Assembly (NCBI RefSeq): GCF_000738675.1
Contig: NZ_JPUX01000001.1
Coordinates: 1,488,001-1,552,000 of the forward strand
Origin: Serratia nematodiphila DZ0503SBS1
Lineage (GTDB): Bacteria > Pseudomonadota > Gammaproteobacteria > Enterobacterales > Enterobacteriaceae
Direction: 5' to 3'
DNA: 64,000 nt
Shown: positions 57,870 through 64,000 of the stretch, piece by piece
How the letters are laid out: each line of letters begins with the position of its first letter
Numbering within the stretch: the stretch's first letter is position 1
Notes under the pieces: generated by a model
What the model saw: only the letters and a program-made list of their open reading frames with translations
What the model was told of the DNA's origin: nothing
The model's database searches: none
Translations under genes and position numbers: made by a program

Positions 57870-58271
57870 TCAGTCGCGGCGTGCGCTTTGACCGCGCAGC
57901 AGGCCGGAGGCTCCTTCAGAGTAGTCGCGCGGCATTTCCACCGGCGCCTGATCGTTGTCCGCTTCCGCTTCGGTCAGGCGATAGCGGAACGGGTTCTCCT
58001 GCATCGGCAGATCCGGCAGCAGGTTGTTGGAGCTTTTCGCCATGTGCTGATACAGCTGGCGATAATCGCGCGCCATGTTGTCCAGCAGCTCGGCGCTGCG
58101 GGCAAAGTGGCCGACCAGCTCCTGACGGTACTCTTCCAGCTCGGTTTTGCTCTTGTCCAGCTCGTTCTGCAGGACTTGTTGTTGACGTAATTTACGGTTG
58201 CCAAAACGCATCGCCACCGCACCAATCACGATACCGACGACCAAACCAATCAGCGCATACTCCCAGGTCAT
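57870..58271 (-). CDS. zapG: Z-ring associated protein ZapG (YhcB)
   Basis: ZapG is an inner-membrane protein linking cell elongation, division and envelope synthesis. The 133-residue protein has one N-terminal membrane helix (ALIGLVVGIVIGAVAMRFG, about 6-24) and a cytoplasmic coiled coil (LRQQQVLQNELDKSKTELEEYRQELVGHFARSAELLDNMARDYRQLYQHM split) of DUF1043. It is divergent from zapE, as in E. coli (yhcB and yhcM). Confidence 0.94.
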   Translation of the reverse strand: MTWEYALIGLVVGIVIGAVAMRFGNRKLRQQQVLQNELDKSKTELEEYRQELVGHFARSAELLDNMARDYRQLYQHMAKSSNNLLPDLPMQENPFRYRLTEAEADNDQAPVEMPRDYSEGASGLLRGQSARRD

Positions 58272-58502
58272 GATGACTCCTATTTTGACTTCGTTGTTCC
58301 GCAGGGATTTTTCACTTAATAATATCCACTATAACCGTTAACCTTGTCCGAGTGGAATCCTGATGCGCTTCCACCTAATTTTTACAGGGTTTTCAGCGGC
58401 GCCCGCAGCGGGCATTTGTGGCGATAACGGTGCGAATCGGCATCAACTTGCCGCCAACGTTGGCTAAATAATTTCTAAGCGTTCTTAGGGAACATCGAAC
58501 AG

Positions 58503-59630
58503 ATGCAGGCACTATCACCGTTATCTCGCTACCAGCAGGCGCTGGAGGCGGGGGAGTATCAGGCCGATGAGGTTCAACGCCGGGCCGTCACTCAACTGGA
58601 TCGCATTTATCAGGCTCTGTTGCAAAAGCCGGCGGCGAGCGCGCCGGCCGGCGGGCTGCGCGGCAAGCTCAGCCGTTTGCTGGGCAAGGGCGGCGACACG
58701 GCGCCGCAGCGCCCGGTGCAGGGGTTGTATATGTGGGGCGGCGTCGGGCGCGGCAAAACCTGGTTGATGGATATGTTCTTCCACAGTCTGCCGGGCGATC
58801 GCAAAATGCGCCTGCACTTCCACCGCTTCATGCTGCGGGTGCATGAAGAGCTGACCGAGTTACAGGGGCGGGAAAACCCGCTGGACATCGTCGCCGACGG
58901 CTTCAAGGCCGAGACCGACGTATTGTGCTTCGACGAGTTCTTCGTCTCCGACATCACCGACGCCATGCTGCTGGCCACGCTGCTGCAGGCGCTGTTCGCC
59001 CGGGGCATCACGCTGGTGGCCACGTCGAACATCCCGCCGGACGATCTGTACCGCAACGGCCTGCAGCGGGCGCGTTTCCTGCCGGCCATCGATCTGATCA
59101 ACGAGTACTGCGACGTAATGAACGTCGACGCCGGCATCGACTATCGTCTGCGCACCCTGACCCAGGCGCACCTCTACCTGACACCGCTGAACGACCAGAC
59201 GCGCGAGGCGCTGGATCGGATGTTCGTCAAGCTGGCGGGCAAGGCGGGGGAGGACGCGCCGGTGCTGCAGATCAACCATCGGCCGCTGCAGGCGATCCGT
59301 TCGGTGGACGGCGTGCTGGCGGTGGATTTCCACACGCTGTGCGAAGAGGCGCGCAGCCAGCTGGACTACATCGCGCTGTCGCGGCTGTATCACAGTGTGA
59401 TCCTGTATAATGTGCGGGTGATGGGGCCGCTGAAAGAGAATACCGCGCGCCGTTTCCTGGCGTTGGTGGATGAATTCTACGAGCGTCACATCAAGCTGGT
59501 GATCGGCGCCGAAGCGTCGATGTTCGAGATCTATCAGGGGGTGCAGCTGAAATTTGAATTCCAGCGCTGCCTGTCGCGCCTGCAGGAAATGCAGAGCGAA
59601 GAGTACCTCAAGCTGCCGCATCTGCCCTGA
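58503..59630 (+). CDS. zapE: Cell division ATPase ZapE (AFG1 family)
   Basis: ZapE is a cytoplasmic AAA+-like ATPase that appears at the Z-ring during constriction and destabilises FtsZ polymers. The 375-residue protein matches E. coli. It has Walker A WGGVGRGKTWLMDMF (about 77-91), Walker B DVLCFDEFFVSDITDA, sensor I in VATSNIPPDDLYRNGLQR, and the C-terminal EASMFEIYQG. The 231-base gap to zapG carries the divergent promoters. Confidence 0.95.
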   Translation: MQALSPLSRYQQALEAGEYQADEVQRRAVTQLDRIYQALLQKPAASAPAGGLRGKLSRLLGKGGDTAPQRPVQGLYMWGGVGRGKTWLMDMFFHSLPGDRKMRLHFHRFMLRVHEELTELQGRENPLDIVADGFKAETDVLCFDEFFVSDITDAMLLATLLQALFARGITLVATSNIPPDDLYRNGLQRARFLPAIDLINEYCDVMNVDAGIDYRLRTLTQAHLYLTPLNDQTREALDRMFVKLAGKAGEDAPVLQINHRPLQAIRSVDGVLAVDFHTLCEEARSQLDYIALSRLYHSVILYNVRVMGPLKENTARRFLALVDEFYERHIKLVIGAEASMFEIYQGVQLKFEFQRCLSRLQEMQSEEYLKLPHLP

Positions 59631-59642
59631 GCCCGCCGGGCC

Positions 59643-59670
59643 TATCGCCGGTTGTCCGCCGCCGGCGATA
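59643..59670 (+). terminator. Hairpin after zapE
   Basis: A perfect 9-bp stem TATCGCCGG/CCGGCGATA with a 10-base loop begins 13 bases after the zapE stop. A T/A-rich tail (AATTTATTTT) follows. Confidence 0.5.
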
Positions 59671-59694
59671 AATTTATTTTCCATTCAAAAACCG

Positions 59695-60731
<1,037 letters not shown>

Positions 60732-60761
60732 TTTTCGCTGCTTCGGCAGTGCGATTTACGC

Positions 60762-60791
60762 AAAAAACCCGGTGCTTCACCGGGTTTTTTT
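60762..60791 (+). terminator. Rho-independent terminator of rplM-rpsI
   Basis: A 13-bp perfect stem AAAAAACCCGGTG/CACCGGGTTTTTT with a CTT loop and U-tail starts 31 bases after the rpsI stop. Confidence 0.93.
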
Positions 60792-61056
60792 ACGCCTGAA
60801 ATCCGCCGTCCCCGACTAAAATCTGTGGCATATCAGACAATTCAACATGAATTCGCCGCACCGCCCCCACAAAACAAGCAGAATCTGGTAAACTATCATC
60901 CACTTTTGCGCCTGTTCGCCGTGCAGTTGACCTCCTGGGCCGGTTTTTTATGGGCTCGGGTCGCGCTGCGTGCTGCCGGCCTGCGGCAAGATTATTCAGG
61001 ATAGCAGCCTGTCAGTTGGCTATTCGCAGTATTTTCTAGATAACTTGGAGGTTTTC
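60792..61056 (+). promoter_or_regulatory. sspA upstream region
   Basis: This 265-base stretch carries the sspA promoter. TAAACT at 60889-60894 within GGTAAACTATCAT is the best -10 candidate, with no clear -35. The RBS TTGGAGG lies just before the sspA ATG. No other feature is seen. Confidence 0.4.
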
Positions 61057-61698
61057 ATGGCTGTCGCTGCCAACAAACGTTCGGTAATGACGCTGTTCTC
61101 TGGCCCGACCGACATTTTTAGCCATCAAGTACGTATCGTACTGGCGGAGAAAGGTGTCAGCGTCGAGATCGAGCAGGTCGAAATGGATAACCTGCCGCAA
61201 GATCTGATTGACCTCAACCCTTACCAGACGGTGCCTACGCTGGTCGATCGCGAACTGACCCTGTATGAATCCCGCATCATCATGGAATATCTGGATGAGC
61301 GTTTCCCGCACCCGCCGCTGATGCCGGTTTACCCGGTTGCCCGTGGTGAGAGCCGTCTGATGATGCTGCGCATCGAGAAGAACTGGTACTCGCTGATGGA
61401 CAAGATCGAGAAGAGCAGCGGCCAGGAAGCGGAATCCGCCCGTCGCCAACTGCGCGAAGAGTTGCTGGCGATCGCGCCTATCTTCGGTCAGGCGCCGTAT
61501 TTCATGAGCGAAGAGTTCAGCCTGGTGGATTGCTACCTGGCGCCGTTGTTGTGGCGTCTGCCGCAGCTGGGCATCGAATTGAGCGGTGCCGGTTCCAAAG
61601 AGCTGAAAGGCTACATGACCCGCGTCTTCGAACGCGACGCCTTCCTGGCTTCCCTGACCGAAGCCGAGCGTGAAATGCGCCTGCAGACCCGGGGCTAA
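61057..61698 (+). CDS. sspA: Stringent starvation protein A
   Basis: SspA is a glutathione-S-transferase-fold protein that binds RNA polymerase with sigma-70 and helps stationary-phase and acid-stress survival, lowering H-NS levels in E. coli. The 213-residue protein has the thioredoxin-like N-domain (VMTLFSGPTDIFSHQVRIVL; PYQTVPTLVDREL with the cis-proline) and the helical C-domain (YFMSEEFSLVDCYLAPLLWRL split). The catalytic residues of true GSTs are absent, as expected. It is five bases from sspB. Confidence 0.96.
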   Translation: MAVAANKRSVMTLFSGPTDIFSHQVRIVLAEKGVSVEIEQVEMDNLPQDLIDLNPYQTVPTLVDRELTLYESRIIMEYLDERFPHPPLMPVYPVARGESRLMMLRIEKNWYSLMDKIEKSSGQEAESARRQLREELLAIAPIFGQAPYFMSEEFSLVDCYLAPLLWRLPQLGIELSGAGSKELKGYMTRVFERDAFLASLTEAEREMRLQTRG

Positions 61699-61703
61699 GC
61701 GCG

Positions 61704-62204
61704 ATGGACATGTCTCAGATGACGCCGCGTCGCCCGTATCTGCTGCGGGCGTTCTACGACTGGCTGCTGGATAACCAACTGACGCCGCACCTGGTGGTCG
61801 ACGTGACTCGCCCGGACGTGCAGGTGCCGATGGAGTTCGCGCGTGACGGCCAGATCGTGCTGAATATCGCGCCGCGCGCGGTAGGCAACCTGGCGTTGGG
61901 TAACGAAGACGTGCAGTTCAACGCGCGCTTCGGCGGCGTGCCGCGTCAGGTTTCGGTGCCGATGGCCGCCGTGCTGGCGATCTATGCGCGTGAAAACGGC
62001 GCCGGCACGATGTTCGAACCGGAAGCCGCCTACGACGAGAGCGAAGGCGTGTTCGAAGGTCTGGACAATGAGACGATCCCTTCGGAAACCCTGATGTCAG
62101 TGATCGACGGCGATCGCCCGGATACCGCGGAAGACAACGGTCCGGATGACGAACCGCCGCAGCCGCCGCGCGGTGGCCGCCCGGCGCTGCGCGTGGTGAA
62201 ATAA
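61704..62204 (+). CDS. sspB: ClpXP protease specificity-enhancing factor SspB
   Basis: SspB binds the ssrA tag on rescued proteins and delivers them to ClpXP. The 166-residue protein has the tag-binding domain (RPYLLRAFYDWLLDNQLTPHLVVD split; about 8-115), an acidic disordered linker, and the C-terminal ClpX-binding motif RPALRVVK. E. coli SspB is 165 residues. Confidence 0.96.
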   Translation: MDMSQMTPRRPYLLRAFYDWLLDNQLTPHLVVDVTRPDVQVPMEFARDGQIVLNIAPRAVGNLALGNEDVQFNARFGGVPRQVSVPMAAVLAIYARENGAGTMFEPEAAYDESEGVFEGLDNETIPSETLMSVIDGDRPDTAEDNGPDDEPPQPPRGGRPALRVVK

Positions 62205-62221
62205 CCCCGTGAGAACAAAAG

Positions 62222-62252
62222 AAAAAGCACCCCATGGGGGTGCTTTTTTTTT
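62222..62252. terminator. Bidirectional terminator after sspB
   Basis: A perfect 12-bp stem AAAAAGCACCCC/GGGGTGCTTTTT with a 3-base loop is flanked by A- and T-runs, so it can end sspAB and the convergent secreted-protein gene. Confidence 0.93.
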
Positions 62253-62268
62253 GCCCGGCAGAAGCGGG

Positions 62269-62748
62269 TCAGCCTTTCAACGCGGCAATGCAGGCGTCGC
62301 GCGGCGCGCTGAGATCGCCTACGCGTACGGTAGATAGGGCGTGGGTTGCGCGCTCACGGAAATTGGTGATGGCGGTATCGCCTTGCACTTCCGGCGGGGC
62401 GGTACAAATGTCATTGAGCGGCAGATCGTTGCCTTTGTTGAGCGCCTGCAACACCGCCGCCGGATTGTAGATCAGGGCTGCGGCGAGGGCCGATTTGATG
62501 CCGGCGGTAAAGCCGGCATTGCCGCCGCCGGCCAACTTGGGCGCCAGGGCAATCCAGCTGTCGTCCCCCAGCCGGATGCTGTTTTCCACGGCGCCGAACT
62601 GCCCGGCCTTGCCCAACTGCGCCACGACCGGCCGTGCGCCGCGCGCTTCGATATTGTAACCAACCTCCTGCGAATCCAGCGCCATGGCTGAAGCGCTGAA
62701 ACTGACGGCCAGCAGCGCGCCGGCCAACAGGGAAATGGAGCATTTCAT
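62269..62748 (-). CDS. Secreted protein of unknown function
   Basis: The 159-residue precursor begins MKCSISLLAGALLAVSFSASAMA, a clear signal peptide cleaved near residue 23. The mature part has the unusual VEN/IRLGDDSWIALAPKLAGGGNAGFTAG stretch, an Ala-rich helix (LAAALIYNPAAVLQALNKG), and two cysteines (in LNDICTAPP and RDACIAALKG) that may form a disulfide. No family is recognised. ATG 62748 is chosen for the signal peptide; an in-frame codon 135 bases upstream adds unrelated residues. It sits between sspB and gltD. Confidence 0.7.
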   Translation of the reverse strand: MKCSISLLAGALLAVSFSASAMALDSQEVGYNIEARGARPVVAQLGKAGQFGAVENSIRLGDDSWIALAPKLAGGGNAGFTAGIKSALAAALIYNPAAVLQALNKGNDLPLNDICTAPPEVQGDTAITNFRERATHALSTVRVGDLSAPRDACIAALKG

Positions 62749-62862
62749 GTTCGCTATCCTTATCTCGGTGTCAGGCGCAGCCGCGCCCCGCAATGGTGCT
62801 AACTCAATACTATAGCGCGTTGAGGCGGTGAGGAGCGGGGAGGTTGTTACAAAGCGTGGCCG

Positions 62863-62897
62863 ATTAAAACAAAGGCCCGGCAATGTGCCGGGCCTTT
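62863..62897 (-). terminator. Terminator after gltD
   Basis: A perfect 11-bp stem AAAGGCCCGGC/GCCGGGCCTTT with a 5-base loop is followed on the minus strand by TGTTTTAATC. It begins 16 bases past the gltD stop. Confidence 0.88.
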
Positions 62898-62912
62898 GGC
62901 GGTACGGAAGGT

Positions 62913-64000
<1,088 letters not shown>

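Overview
The window is chromosomal DNA of an enteric gamma-proteobacterium, most likely a Serratia close to S. marcescens. The basis is protein similarity recalled from family knowledge, the GC-rich coding sequence, and E. coli-like gene orders: csrD-mreBCD-yhdE-rng-yhdP-tldD, aaeXAB, ptsO-rapZ-ptsN-hpf-rpoN-lptB-lptA-lptC-kdsC-kdsD-yrbG, mlaFEDCB-ibaG-murA, degQ/degS-zapG/zapE-rplM-rpsI-sspAB, and gltD at the right edge. No tRNA, rRNA, CRISPR array, insertion sequence or prophage was seen.

Layout. 1-13.9 kb is housekeeping: acuI (cut by the left edge), csrD, the MreBCD cell-shape operon, a Maf pyrophosphatase, RNase G, YhdP, a nitrilase-family enzyme and TldD. 14-19 kb is more accessory: CDP-diacylglycerol diphosphatase, an orphan PglL/O-antigen-ligase-like membrane protein behind an AT-rich gap, a nucleoside hydrolase, and a two-gene zinc-ribbon/membrane cassette behind what looks like a ZntR-type (MerR-family) operator. 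19-27 kb holds aaeR-aaeXAB (aromatic acid efflux), a secreted barnase-like RNase with its barstar inhibitor, darP(yjgA)/pmbA and cytochrome b562. 27-31 kb holds an AraC regulator and an uncharacterised three-gene operon (FAD/NAD(P)-binding protein, formyltransferase-fold protein, TauE-type exporter), then rnk.

31.7-40.9 kb is the most interesting part. It encodes a small PRD protein, four DUF proteins (DUF2620, DUF4312, DUF4311, DUF4310) that look like an uncharacterised transporter, an amidohydrolase/deacetylase, a DgaE-like PLP ammonia lyase, a KDPG-type aldolase, a secreted lactonase and a LicR/MtlR-like regulator with PTS domains. Together these read as an uptake and catabolic pathway for an amino-sugar acid, possibly N-acylated glucosaminate, ending in pyruvate and glyceraldehyde 3-phosphate. 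The transporter is not a recognised PTS or ABC system.

40.9-64 kb: a HigBA toxin-antitoxin pair with a recognisable autoregulated promoter is followed by the rpoN/PTS-Ntr genes, LPS transport and Kdo synthesis (lpt/kds), the Mla phospholipid system, MurA, DegS and DegQ, ZapG and ZapE, ribosomal proteins L13 and S9, SspA and SspB, a secreted protein of unknown function, and gltD (cut by the right edge). All start choices are from inspection of reading frame, family length and ribosome-binding sites. No database search was possible.
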